64,000 nucleotides of DNA, from NCBI GenBank assembly GCA_963772845.1, contig CAVYYW010000027.1, positions 62,001 through 126,000 of the forward strand. The letters run 5' to 3'. The first letter of the stretch is position 1. Every line of letters starts with the position of its first letter. The notes under the pieces are model-generated. The model worked only from the letters and a program-made list of their open reading frames with translations, was not told the DNA's origin and made no database searches. Below, in pieces: positions 34,047 through 43,087 of this stretch. A program made the position numbers and the translations under genes. Source of the stretch: CAVYYW01 sp963772845 (lineage in GTDB: Bacteria > Bacillota > Bacilli > Bacillales > Sporolactobacillaceae).

Positions 34047-37000
34047 ACCCAAACACCATGTAAGATTTGTTACAGCATCCAGCCTGTTTGACGGGCACGA
34101 TGCATCGATTAATATCATGCGAAGAATTTTACAATCAGGCGGTGCAGAAGTTATTCATTTAGGTCATAACCGCTCGGTGGAAGAGGTCGTTCAGGCGGCT
34201 ATTCAGGAGGATGTCCAGGGCATTGCGATCTCCTCCTACCAGGGCGGCCATGTCGAATACTTTAAATACATGTATGACCTGCTGAAGGAGCGTAACGCCA
34301 CACATATCCGCATATATGGCGGCGGTGGCGGCGTCATTATCCCTAAAGAGATTAAAGAATTGCATGACTATGGCATCGCCAAAATCTTCTCACCGGAAGA
34401 CGGGCGAAAGCTGGGTCTTCAAGGTATGATCGGCAATATGCTCAAGGAATGCGATTTTCCTACCGTTACAGATCTAGCGAATGAGATTGAAGAAGCAAAG
34501 AATGGCGATTATAAAGCCATCGCACGGCTAATTACAGTCGTAGAAGAAGCACCATTCGCTCCCGAAGAAGTATCGGCGGCGCTTGAAGAGGTCAAGGAAA
34601 AGCTTAAAGAACACATCAGCCCAGCACCCGTGATCGGGATTACAGGAACAGGCGGAGCGGGTAAAAGCTCATTAACCGATGAACTGGTACGCCGCTTTAT
34701 CACCCAATACCCGGATAAGCGCCTTGCAATTCTATCTATCGACCCGACCAAACAAAAAACGGGCGGTGCGCTGTTAGGTGACCGAATCCGCATGAATGCG
34801 ATTCATCATCCGAATATTTATATGCGCTCACTGGCAACCCGAAAGTCAAAAACAGAATTGTCCCTTGCTATTCGTGAAGCGATTAGCATTGTTCAAGCCG
34901 CTCCTTTTGATCTTGTGATTGTTGAGACAAGCGGCATTGGTCAAGGTGACGCTGAGATCACGGAGATTTCGGATGTTGCGATGTATGTCATGACAAGTGA
35001 ATTCGGTGCGCCATCACAGCTTGAAAAAATTGATATGATTGATTTTGCCGATTTGATCGTCATTAACAAATTTGACCGAAAAGGCTCTGAAGACGCTCAG
35101 CGCGAAGTCAGGAAAGCCTATCAGCGTTCACATATGCTTTTCGACCGCAATACGGATGAAATGCCGGTTTACGGAACCATCGCCAGTCAGTTTAACGACT
35201 ATGGCACCAATCAGCTCTTTCATGCGCTGATGGAGAAGGTAAACGAGAAAGCGCATCGTGATTTTGCTGTACCAAGCACAGAAAGTCTGGTTGTGAAAAA
35301 AGAAAGTGTCGTGATTCCGCCTGAGCGCATTCACTATATGAATGATATTGTGCAAACGGTCAGAGGCTATCACTCCTTTATAGAAGAACAGGTATTAACG
35401 GCACGCCGCAGCTACCAGCTGAACGGAACAATTGAAGTTCTGAAGGAAGCAGGATCAACCGATGCAGAGGTTCAGCATCTCGTCGATCTTAAAGAGGAAT
35501 GGCTGGAAAAGCTTCATCCTGAATCCCGGAAAATCCTTGCTAACTGGGACGGTTTGAAGGAAAAGTATGCCCAAAAAACACTCACGACAGTTGTCCGAGG
35601 AAAAGAAATCGTGACAGAGCTTTCCAGTCAAAGTCTTTCTGGAATCGATATTCCTAAAGTAGCTCTTCCAAAGTATGAGGACTGGGGAGAAATTTTGAAA
35701 TGGGTGCTGAAAGAAAATGTACCAGGCTCATTTCCGTTCACAGCAGGCGTCTTCCCATTCAAGAGAAAAGGTGAAGATCCGAAGCGTCAATTTGCCGGGG
35801 AAGGAACACCGGAACGGACGAACCGCCGCTTCCATTACTTATCAGAGGATGAGGATGCGAAACGTCTCAGCACAGCTTTTGACTCTGTAACGCTTTACGG
35901 AGAAGATCCAGACCGCCGTCCTGATATTTATGGGAAAGTCGGCGAGAGCGGTGTCAGCATCTGTACACTGGATGATATGAAGAAGCTCTATGATGGCTTT
36001 GATCTCTGTGCGCCATCAACCTCGGTCTCCATGACGATTAATGGCCCGGCTCCGATTATTCTGGCGATGTTCATGAATACGGCGGTAGACCAGCAGATCA
36101 AGCAATTTGAAACCGAGCAGGGACGCCAGGCGACAGAACAGGAAATTCAAGAGGTTAAAGAGAAAACATTGCAGACCGTCCGCGGAACCGTTCAGGCTGA
36201 TATTTTAAAAGAAGATCAGGGTCAGAATACATGTATCTTCTCAACAGAATTTGCGCTCCGGATGATGGGTGACATTCAGCAGTACTTTATTGATCAAAAG
36301 GTAAGAAACTATTACTCGGTGTCTATTTCCGGCTATCATATTGCTGAAGCAGGTGCTAATCCGATTTCACAGCTAGCTTTCACGCTTGCTAACGGCTTCA
36401 CATATGTGGAATATTACTTAAGCCGCGGCATGAACATTGATGACTTCGCGCCGAACCTGTCTTTCTTCTTCTCAAACGGACTGGATCCTGAGTATACAGT
36501 GATCGGTCGCGTGGCACGACGGATTTGGGCAGCTGCGATGAAAAATAAATACAAAGGAAACGAGCGCAGTCAAAAGCTGAAGTATCACATTCAGACTTCA
36601 GGCCGCTCTCTGCACGCCCAGGAAATCGATTTTAATGATATCCGGACGACGCTGCAGGCACTTCTGGCGATCTATGATAACTGTAACTCGCTTCATACCA
36701 ATTCTTATGACGAAGCGATCACGACCCCTTCTGAGGAGTCTGTACGCAGAGCCATGGCGATCCAAATGATCATCACCAAAGAGTTCGGTCTCACAAAGAC
36801 AGAGAATGTCTTCCAAGGTTCTTTCATAATTGAAGAGCTGACAGATCTTGTGGAAGAAGCCGTTCTTCAGGAATTCGAAAGACTGAATACAAGAGGCGGC
36901 GTACTTGGCGCAATGGAAGTTCAATATCAGCGCGGCAAGATCCAAGATGAGTCCATGCTTTATGAAATGAAAAAGCACACAGGCGAGCTGCCGATCATTG

Positions 37001-37287
37001 GCGTCAATACGTACCTGAATCCGAATCAGGCTGACGAAGAATCAGATCCTGAGCTTCAGCTTGCACGAGCAACTAAGGATGAAAAAGAACAGCAGATCAC
37101 GAACCTTAAAGGATTTCAGGATGGCAACAGCGCGCATGTTGATGCGGCGATCACCAGCTTGAAAGAAACAGCCCTTAATGGTGGAAATATCTTTGCTGAG
37201 CTGATGGAAACAGTAAAAGTGGCAAGTCTCGGCCAAATTACGACAGCCCTTTATGAAGTCGGTGGAAAATACCGTCGTAATATGTAG
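34027..37287 (+). CDS. icmF: Fused isobutyryl-CoA mutase IcmF
   Basis: A 1086-residue fusion that interconverts isobutyryl-CoA and n-butyryl-CoA (and in some members isovaleryl-/pivalyl-CoA) with adenosylcobalamin. Order: B12-binding domain (DGHD at 22-25, GGGGGVIIP), MeaI-type G domain (GTGGAGKSS at about 207-215, NKFD), linker, then the TIM-barrel mutase (VSICTLDDMKKLYDGFDL, HIQTSGRSLHAQEIDFNDIR, NSYDEAITTPSEE). Length is normal and the frame is intact. Within the operon it would feed branched acyl-CoA into beta-oxidation and the reverse. Absent from B. subtilis 168, present in Geobacillus-type relatives. Confidence 0.96.
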   Translation: MPETIYKPKHHVRFVTASSLFDGHDASINIMRRILQSGGAEVIHLGHNRSVEEVVQAAIQEDVQGIAISSYQGGHVEYFKYMYDLLKERNATHIRIYGGGGGVIIPKEIKELHDYGIAKIFSPEDGRKLGLQGMIGNMLKECDFPTVTDLANEIEEAKNGDYKAIARLITVVEEAPFAPEEVSAALEEVKEKLKEHISPAPVIGITGTGGAGKSSLTDELVRRFITQYPDKRLAILSIDPTKQKTGGALLGDRIRMNAIHHPNIYMRSLATRKSKTELSLAIREAISIVQAAPFDLVIVETSGIGQGDAEITEISDVAMYVMTSEFGAPSQLEKIDMIDFADLIVINKFDRKGSEDAQREVRKAYQRSHMLFDRNTDEMPVYGTIASQFNDYGTNQLFHALMEKVNEKAHRDFAVPSTESLVVKKESVVIPPERIHYMNDIVQTVRGYHSFIEEQVLTARRSYQLNGTIEVLKEAGSTDAEVQHLVDLKEEWLEKLHPESRKILANWDGLKEKYAQKTLTTVVRGKEIVTELSSQSLSGIDIPKVALPKYEDWGEILKWVLKENVPGSFPFTAGVFPFKRKGEDPKRQFAGEGTPERTNRRFHYLSEDEDAKRLSTAFDSVTLYGEDPDRRPDIYGKVGESGVSICTLDDMKKLYDGFDLCAPSTSVSMTINGPAPIILAMFMNTAVDQQIKQFETEQGRQATEQEIQEVKEKTLQTVRGTVQADILKEDQGQNTCIFSTEFALRMMGDIQQYFIDQKVRNYYSVSISGYHIAEAGANPISQLAFTLANGFTYVEYYLSRGMNIDDFAPNLSFFFSNGLDPEYTVIGRVARRIWAAAMKNKYKGNERSQKLKYHIQTSGRSLHAQEIDFNDIRTTLQALLAIYDNCNSLHTNSYDEAITTPSEESVRRAMAIQMIITKEFGLTKTENVFQGSFIIEELTDLVEEAVLQEFERLNTRGGVLGAMEVQYQRGKIQDESMLYEMKKHTGELPIIGVNTYLNPNQADEESDPELQLARATKDEKEQQITNLKGFQDGNSAHVDAAITSLKETALNGGNIFAELMETVKVASLGQITTALYEVGGKYRRNM

Positions 37288-37317
37288 CTTGATTTTCAAG
37301 TGAAAACACATTATTGT

Positions 37318-37362
37318 AGTGAGAGGAACGGTGAATATTACCGCTTCTCTCGCTTTATTTTT
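37318..37362 (+). terminator. Terminator of the acyl-CoA operon
   Basis: AGTGAGAG and CGGT pair with ACCG and CTCTCGCT, followed by TTATTTTT. Confidence 0.75.
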
Positions 37363-37477
37363 CCATGGCATAAATGGTAGGATAGTGTCCATACTGTAAT
37401 GTGTTACATACCTTAGGGACAGCCATTTTTTGAAGAAAATAGATCGCACTGATATGAACGGAAAGGGAGTATGTGTT

Positions 37478-38017
37478 GTGACAGCACAGAAGTCACCGGA
37501 TAATAAGCCGATGCTTGAGAAATTTTTTGATCAGTTGGAAGGCGCCAAGCAGCCGAAAACATTTTACGACATTGCAAACCAGATCATGGATCATAGTAAG
37601 GACGATGAAGAAAAAGGAGAAATCCTTGCAAGACTCTATACGAATATTATCCTTGATGGCCGCTTTTTAAGCGTAGGGGATAATTTCTGGGGACTTAAAC
37701 GCTGGTACCCGATTGAGCAGCGTGAAGAAGATGTTGCAATGACGCTTGCGCCAAAACGGAAGAAAAAGAAATCAGACGATGAGTTTGACGATTATGATGA
37801 TGATCTAGAAGATTATGATGAGCTTGATATGAGTGAAGCGGATGACGATGATCTCGATGAAGACGATGAAACAGAAGACACCTTTAAGAAAACACCTGTA
37901 CCCGGCAATGATTTTGACGCGACAGGTGACTTTGATGAAGATGACGATGAGCCGGAAGAGGAAAAGATCGGCGATGCCATCATCGATCTTGAAGACGATG
38001 AAGAGGAAGAAGACTAA
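37478..38017 (+). CDS. rpoE: RNA polymerase delta subunit
   Basis: Small auxiliary subunit of Gram-positive RNA polymerase that speeds recycling and weakens non-specific DNA binding. 179 residues: an N-terminal HARE-HTH domain (about 1-75; DGRFLSVGDNFWGLKRWYP) and a very acidic C-terminal tail of mainly Asp/Glu. I chose GTG 37478 because GAAAGGGAG lies eight to nine bases upstream; the frame extends to 37430. Compared with B. subtilis the first helix seems shorter, with KPMLEKFFDQLE starting close to the N-terminus. Position before pyrG as in B. subtilis. Confidence 0.9.
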   Translation: MTAQKSPDNKPMLEKFFDQLEGAKQPKTFYDIANQIMDHSKDDEEKGEILARLYTNIILDGRFLSVGDNFWGLKRWYPIEQREEDVAMTLAPKRKKKKSDDEFDDYDDDLEDYDELDMSEADDDDLDEDDETEDTFKKTPVPGNDFDATGDFDEDDDEPEEEKIGDAIIDLEDDEEEED

Positions 38018-38028
38018 TTCAAACAGGA

Positions 38029-38058
38029 AGAACGGTCCCCGGCGGACCGTTCTTTTTT
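38029..38058 (+). terminator. Terminator of rpoE
   Basis: AGAACGGTCC pairs with GGACCGTTCT around CCCGGC, followed by TTTTTT. Confidence 0.85.
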
Positions 38059-38171
38059 ATGACTGTTTTTATTCAAAAAGAACCGAAAATCAACTTTTAT
38101 TACATGGCGAAAAGGCTGAAGCAGCAGGAGAAACGAGAAATTGAGCAGAATTCTGCATAAAAAGGTGAAAG

Positions 38172-38605
38172 GGTGGCCGTAAACGAGGTGTTTAAGGCCA
38201 TTCAAGAGCCCAAAAGCTGAAAAGATGGCCGTAAACGAGGTGTTTATGGCCATTCAAGAGGCCGAAAAGCTGAAAAGATGGCCGTAAACGAGGTGTTTAT
38301 GGCCCTCCAAAGGCCAAAAAGCTGAAAAGATGGCCGTAAACGAGGTGTTTAAGGCCATCCAAGAGCCAGAAAGCTGAAAAGATGGCCGTAAACAAGGTGT
38401 TTAAGGCCATCAAAGAGCCCAAAAGCTGAAAAGATGGCCGTAAACGAGGTGTTTAAGGCCATCCAAAGGCCAAAAAGCTGAAAAGATGGCCGTAAACGAG
38501 GTGTTTAAGGCCATCAAAAGGCCAAAAAGCTGAAAGGATGTCCTTAAATAAGGTGTTTATGGCCATCAAAAGGCCAAAAAGCCGAAAAGATGTCCTTAAA
38601 CCGCT
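38172..38605 (+). repeat. Family-C tandem array of about eight 52-53 bp hairpin units
   Basis: Units follow ATGGCCGTAAACGAGGTGTT, TAAGGCCATCAAAGAGCC then CAAAAGCTGAAAAG. Each can fold, GGCC-TAAA pairing with TTTA-GGCC around GAGGTG. About eight consecutive units are seen; the last two drift (GATGTCCTTAAA). No unique spacers exist, so it is not CRISPR. Two diverged units lie at 2887-2985. The array sits between rpoE and the pyrG promoter. Peptides on the minus strand (SAFGLLNGLKHLVYGHP type) are by-products of the periodicity. Confidence 0.85.
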
Positions 38606-38764
38606 AACAAGCAACCATTTCAATATTTTGGGAGGAGGCAATTTCAATTCCGCTTAATTAATCAAGTTTAATCACAATTATCTGTATTAAAAAAGTTTTT
38701 CTATATCAATTTCTTCACCCTGGCGAAGCACAGATAGGCGGCCTCCATTTTTTTAAAAACCAAC

Positions 38765-38803
38765 TTGCCTAAATAACATTGATCTGTTAAAATCCATGTT
38801 GGG
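38765..38803 (+). promoter_or_regulatory. pyrG promoter with GGGC transcription start
   Basis: TTGCCT, a perfect 17-base spacer, TAAAAT, then seven bases to GGGCTAT at 38801. The GGGC start is the feature used by Bacillus pyrG for reiterative G addition when CTP is low. Confidence 0.75.
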
Positions 38804-38860
38804 CTATTAATTTTATGACCATAATAAGAACGTGTTTTTATAAAACCAATGATCAAACCA

Positions 38861-38914
38861 AGCAAAGGTGAGTCCCCCTCAGTCAAAGGGAGCGGTGTCG
38901 CTTTTGCTTTTTTT
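38861..38914 (+). terminator. pyrG leader attenuator
   Basis: AGCAAAGGTGA pairs with TCGCTTTTGCT, closing an internal region, followed by TTTTTTTATTT. The upstream arm contains the pyrimidine tract TCCCCCTC (38873-38880). A poly-G 5' end could pair with that tract and stop the terminator folding, the mechanism known for B. subtilis pyrG. No other gene ends here, so a leader attenuator is the best explanation. Confidence 0.7.
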
Positions 38915-39080
38915 ATTTGATATTCTGAGGATCATGCAGTCCGGAAAACGATGCTGTGGAACGGAGAACACGAGAAGTGAGGCCGCACACATCAGCTTTT
39001 CAAAGCGCTGACCCATGCTTCTTTACATTCTTTTAGATAAGCTTCCCATAGTTTTTATTGCCAACAAGGAGGATACAGAA

Positions 39081-40679
39081 ATGACCAAGTATATTTTTGT
39101 CACGGGCGGCGTTGTGTCGTCATTAGGGAAAGGGATTACAGCGGCTTCTCTTGGCCGGCTATTAAAAAACCGCGGTGTTAATGTAACGATTCAAAAATTT
39201 GATCCGTACATTAACGTGGACCCGGGAACAATGAGTCCCTATCAGCACGGGGAAGTCTTCGTCACGGATGATGGCGCTGAGACAGATTTGGATCTCGGTC
39301 ACTATGAGCGCTTTATTGATATTAACCTAAGCAAGAACAGCAACGTCACCACAGGGAAAATATACTCAACGGTTATCAGCAAAGAACGCCGCGGCGATTA
39401 TCTTGGCGGAACCGTTCAGGTCATTCCGCATATCACGAATGAAATTAAAGAGCGTGTCTTCCGGGCTGGTAAAGAAACGAATGCAGATGTTGTCATTACA
39501 GAAATCGGCGGTACAGTCGGAGACATTGAAAGTCTGCCATTCCTTGAGGCTATTCGTCAGATAAAAAGCGATGTCGGCAGAAACAATGTAATGTATATTC
39601 ACTGTACACTGGTTCCTTACTTGAAGGCAGCGGGAGAAATGAAAACCAAGCCGACACAGCATAGTGTTAAAGAGCTTCGCAGTCTTGGAATTCAGCCGAA
39701 TGTGATCGTGGTCAGAACAGAAACACCGATCTCTGAAGATATGAAGAGCAAGATCGCGCTGTTCTGTGATATTGATGAACAAGCAGTCATTGAGGCGTTG
39801 GATGCGGACACGCTCTATAAAGTGCCGCTGATGCTTCAGGAGCAGCACCTCGACGACATCGTTTGCCGTCATCTGCACTTAAGCAGTGAGGAAGCGGATA
39901 TGACTGAGTGGACAACGCTTGTCGAGAAAGTGACGCATTTAAAAGATACGGTCACGATCGGATTAGTTGGAAAATATGTCGAGCTTCCGGATGCTTACAT
40001 TTCAGTTGTCGAAGCGCTTCGACACGCCGGCTATGATTATGATTCAGATGTATCCATTAAATGGGTTAACGCTGAGAACGTGACTGAAGAGACGCTTCAG
40101 GAAGAGTTGAAAGATGTCGATGGCATTCTTGTTCCAGGTGGATTCGGTGATCGGGGAATTGAAGGAAAGATATGGGCTATAAATTATGCAAGAACGCATA
40201 ATGTGCCATTCTTTGGTATTTGTCTTGGCATGCAGCTTGCATCCGTTGAATTCGCAAGAAATGTCTTAGGCTTACCAGGTGCGCATTCTTCAGAGATTGA
40301 TCCGTACACTGAGGCGCCGATTATTGACCTCTTGCCTGAACAAAAGGATATTGAAGAAATGGGTGGCACGCTGCGCTTAGGTCTTTATCCTTGCAAGGTT
40401 ATCGAGGGATCCAAGGCTTATGAAGCTTACAAAGACAGCCTGATTTATGCTCGTCATCGCCATCGCTATGAATTCAATAATGAATACCGTAAAGCGATGG
40501 AAGAAGAAGGCTTTGTTTTCTCAGGTCTGAGTCCTGACGGCAGATTGGTGGAAATGGTCGAAATTGCGGATCATCCATGGTTTGTCGCTTGTCAGTTCCA
40601 CCCTGAATTTCAATCCCGCCCGACACATTCTGAACCGCTTTTCAGAGAATTTATCGGGGCATCAATTAAAAATAAGTAA
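39081..40679 (+). CDS. pyrG: CTP synthase
   Basis: ATP- and glutamine-dependent conversion of UTP to CTP. 532 residues from ATG 39081 (AAGGAGG nine bases upstream; the frame runs back to 39015). N-terminal synthetase domain TKYIFVTGGVVSSLGKGI, EIGGTVGDIESLPF; C-terminal class I glutaminase with FFGICLGMQLA nucleophile and the distal CQFHPEF histidine. Expression is probably set by the CTP-sensing leader upstream. Ends with a clear terminator. Confidence 0.97.
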   Translation: MTKYIFVTGGVVSSLGKGITAASLGRLLKNRGVNVTIQKFDPYINVDPGTMSPYQHGEVFVTDDGAETDLDLGHYERFIDINLSKNSNVTTGKIYSTVISKERRGDYLGGTVQVIPHITNEIKERVFRAGKETNADVVITEIGGTVGDIESLPFLEAIRQIKSDVGRNNVMYIHCTLVPYLKAAGEMKTKPTQHSVKELRSLGIQPNVIVVRTETPISEDMKSKIALFCDIDEQAVIEALDADTLYKVPLMLQEQHLDDIVCRHLHLSSEEADMTEWTTLVEKVTHLKDTVTIGLVGKYVELPDAYISVVEALRHAGYDYDSDVSIKWVNAENVTEETLQEELKDVDGILVPGGFGDRGIEGKIWAINYARTHNVPFFGICLGMQLASVEFARNVLGLPGAHSSEIDPYTEAPIIDLLPEQKDIEEMGGTLRLGLYPCKVIEGSKAYEAYKDSLIYARHRHRYEFNNEYRKAMEEEGFVFSGLSPDGRLVEMVEIADHPWFVACQFHPEFQSRPTHSEPLFREFIGASIKNK

Positions 40680-40686
40680 TTGTAGC

Positions 40687-40722
40687 AAAAGCCAGACCCT
40701 GTCGCCGGGGTCTGGCTTTTTT
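40687..40722 (+). terminator. Terminator of pyrG
   Basis: AAAGCCAGACCC pairs with GGGTCTGGCTTT around TGTCGCCG, then T residues. Confidence 0.88.
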
Positions 40723-40819
40723 CACTCGAGATGAAATTTTTTCTAGAGAAATTCCTTGTCTTTGCATCTTTCGATTAAAGAAGTTCCGCCTTCAGTAAGG
40801 TGGGCTATTTTGTAAGCCA

Positions 40820-41347
40820 TTAATATTCATCAAGGATGTCCATGACATTCAAATAAAGCGCGTGATACAGATATAGAACGCTTAAGGAGGCCGGATGACC
40901 AATTTTTTCACCATTGTCCATTGGAACAAGCGGATTCAGACCTGCGGCGGACAGAACGAGATCAATTGCTCCAGGTTCTTGTTCAGGAACCTCATCTCTT
41001 GTAATGACAATCACAGCAGCGGCGCGCTCACGCAATGCATTCAATTGGGCAAGCACGCTGGTATTTTGGCTAGTGAACACATCTCCGCAAAAGATAACGG
41101 CATCGATTGGCTCAGCAGGGCATGCGTCAATTTCACCCATCCATTTTATTGCGCCGGGCAAAGCATTGTCTCCTGCTGTCGCTTCCTGAACAATGCCTGT
41201 CATTTGTGCATCTCCGGTTATATAAACTTTTCCTTCCGCCATAACGGTCTGGGCGATCATCCTAGCGCAATCCTCGAGTGATTCTTCATTATTTTGCTCT
41301 ATTTGCTTAAAAGCACCTAATAATTGGGTAGTGAAAATTTTCAACAT
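40820..41347 (-). CDS. ywjG: DUF2529 protein YwjG
   Basis: A 175-residue protein matching YwjG (DUF2529), which resembles SIS phosphosugar-binding folds (GKVYITGDAQM, DAVIFCGDVF, AAVIVITRDE, HPASLSVLYLYHALY). Function unknown. Lies between pyrG and spo0F, on the opposite strand, as in B. subtilis. Confidence 0.88.
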   Translation of the reverse strand: MLKIFTTQLLGAFKQIEQNNEESLEDCARMIAQTVMAEGKVYITGDAQMTGIVQEATAGDNALPGAIKWMGEIDACPAEPIDAVIFCGDVFTSQNTSVLAQLNALRERAAAVIVITRDEVPEQEPGAIDLVLSAAGLNPLVPMDNGEKIGHPASLSVLYLYHALYLNVMDILDEY

Positions 41348-41526
41348 AGCACTTGCGCCCCTTTCCTTTATTTATTTTAAAAGTTTAACATAGCTTTTAA
41401 GTGATCAAGAAATTGAGACTTGGGCAGAAAACCTAAGTCAGGTAAAGAATGGTGGACTAAATACTAAAATTTTCTGTGCAGAAACTTCATTGCATTGAAG
41501 AAAAAAGGGAGAAATTTGAACAATTT

Positions 41527-41555
41527 AGAGGAAATAGAGACTTTATAACGAATGT
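41527..41555 (+). promoter_or_regulatory. Sigma-H promoter of spo0F
   Basis: AGAGGAAAT, 11 bases, AACGAAT fits the sigma-H pattern RNAGGAWWW and RNNGAAT with the same spacing as B. subtilis spoVG. In B. subtilis spo0F has a sigma-H promoter for the onset of sporulation. Located about 130 bp before spo0F. The rest of 41348-41684 shows no gene; a TATAAT at about 41644 may be a vegetative promoter. Confidence 0.6.
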
Positions 41556-41684
41556 AAGAATGTAGAGAGCAAGTCTTATCAAGATCCTGTAGGTTTGGGA
41601 AAGGGGATTTATTTACTATGCCCAAAACGAAGGGTGTTCTATATAATAGAGAAGATGCCTAAGTTTGTTTAAGGAGAGCGAAAT

Positions 41685-42059
41685 ATGGAGAAAAAGGGAC
41701 GCAGGAAAATTTTAATAGTCGATGATCAATTTGGGATTCGCATCTTATTAAATGAAATTTTTCAGAAAGAGGGTTACAAGACCTTCACAGCGGCCAACGG
41801 CAAACAGGCATTAGAGATCGCTGATAATGAAATGCCTGATCTTGTCGTTCTAGATATGAAAATCCCCGGAATGGATGGAATTGAAATATTAAAGCGTTTG
41901 AAAGCTAAATATCCTTTAATTAAAGTTTTGATTATGACTGCTTATGGAGAGCTTGGCATGCTGAATGAAGCAAAAAAATATGGAGCACTAACCCATTTTA
42001 CAAAACCGTTCGATATTGATGAATTCATGAAAGCGGTTAAAAAAGAATTCCCTCTGTAA
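41685..42059 (+). CDS. spo0F: Sporulation phosphorelay response regulator Spo0F
   Basis: Single-domain receiver, 124 residues, carrying phosphate from sporulation kinases to Spo0B in the phosphorelay. Acid pocket Asp13-Asp14, phosphoacceptor Asp57 (VVLDMKIPGMDG), Thr85 and Lys107 (HFTKPFD), each offset by three from B. subtilis Spo0F. No output domain. AAGGAGAG precedes the ATG. Followed by fbaA as in B. subtilis. Confidence 0.96.
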   Translation: MEKKGRRKILIVDDQFGIRILLNEIFQKEGYKTFTAANGKQALEIADNEMPDLVVLDMKIPGMDGIEILKRLKAKYPLIKVLIMTAYGELGMLNEAKKYGALTHFTKPFDIDEFMKAVKKEFPL

Positions 42060-42122
42060 TTCGCCAATTTATAAGCTTTTTACGCATCATTTCCTCTTCT
42101 TTTGTGGTATGCTAATAATGTT

Positions 42123-42180
42123 GTGCGGACACCACGATATGGCGTGCCGCAGGATTTCGTTTGCTGTTTTAAGCGAACGA
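42123..42180 (+). other. Two-hairpin leader of fbaA
   Basis: GCGG-CAC pairs with GTG-CCGC (42125-42150), then CGTTTGCT pairs with AGCGAACG around GTTTTA (42159-42180). Together they fill the fbaA 5' UTR. They may stabilise the mRNA. No T run follows, so not a terminator. Confidence 0.5.
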
Positions 42181-42207
42181 TGTCGACCATTTTGAGGAGG
42201 AATAACA

Positions 42208-43071
42208 ATGCCTTTAGTTTCTATGAAAGAAATGCTTGAAAAAGCTAAAGCTGAACATTACGCTGTAGGACAATTTAACCTTAATAATCTCGAATTCACT
42301 CAAGCGATTCTTCAAGCAGCAGAAGAAGAAAAGTCACCAGTGATTCTAGGGGTTTCTGAAGGTGCAGCAAGATACATTGGTGGATTTAAATTCACCGTTG
42401 CTATGGTAAAAGAACTTATGGAAGAATACAACGTCACCGTACCTGTAGCCATTCATCTTGACCACGGTTCATCTTTTGAAAAGTGCATCCAAGCAATTCA
42501 TGCAGGTTTCACTTCTGTCATGATTGACGGGTCTCATTACCCGCTTGATGAAAATATTGCACTCACTTCAAGAGTGGTGGAAGCGGCGCATGCTGTTGGT
42601 GTATCCGTTGAGGCTGAACTTGGCCGTATCGGTGGACAGGAAGACGATTTAGTTGTAGAAGATGCAGAAGCAGCTTATGCGATTCCTTCTGAGTGTGACC
42701 GTCTTGTAAGAGAAACAGGTGTGGATTGCTTTGCTCCAGCACTTGGCTCTGTACATGGTCCTTATAAAGGCGAACCGAACCTTGGTTTCGACCGCATGGA
42801 GGAAATCAACAACCTTGTCGGAGTACCGCTTGTCCTGCACGGCGGCACAGGTATTCCTACAAAAGATGTGAAAAAAGCAATTAATCTTGGACATGCTAAG
42901 ATTAATGTTAATACTGAAAGCCAAATTTCTTCAGCAAAAGCTGTTCGAGAAGTGCTTGCAGAAAAACCTGATCTTTATGATCCAAGAAAATACATGGGTC
43001 CTGCACGTGAAGCCATCAAAGCAACCGTGATTGGCAAAATGCGTGAATTTGGATCTTCAAACCAAGCTTAA
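42208..43071 (+). CDS. fbaA: Class II fructose-bisphosphate aldolase
   Basis: Zinc enzyme of glycolysis and gluconeogenesis that cleaves fructose 1,6-bisphosphate. 287 residues; zinc ligands in IHLDHGSSFE, EAELGRIGGQEDD, and LVLHGGTG; NVNTESQ near the C-terminus. GAGGAGG precedes the ATG. Codon use looks biased to a highly expressed gene. Clean terminator downstream. Confidence 0.97.
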   Translation: MPLVSMKEMLEKAKAEHYAVGQFNLNNLEFTQAILQAAEEEKSPVILGVSEGAARYIGGFKFTVAMVKELMEEYNVTVPVAIHLDHGSSFEKCIQAIHAGFTSVMIDGSHYPLDENIALTSRVVEAAHAVGVSVEAELGRIGGQEDDLVVEDAEAAYAIPSECDRLVRETGVDCFAPALGSVHGPYKGEPNLGFDRMEEINNLVGVPLVLHGGTGIPTKDVKKAINLGHAKINVNTESQISSAKAVREVLAEKPDLYDPRKYMGPAREAIKATVIGKMREFGSSNQA

Positions 43072-43087
43072 TCGATTAAACAATGGG

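Noticed and set aside
38172..38605. CRISPR array
   Set aside because: Units are contiguous and similar along their whole length with no unique spacers, and no cas gene is near.
38701..38886. 61-codon minus-strand ORF before pyrG
   Set aside because: It overlaps the pyrG promoter and attenuator antisense and has no convincing ribosome site or family.
38861..38914. Terminator of an unseen small RNA from the repeat array
   Set aside because: A promoter with a GGGC start lies 60 bases upstream and pyrG follows, so the attenuator explanation is simpler.
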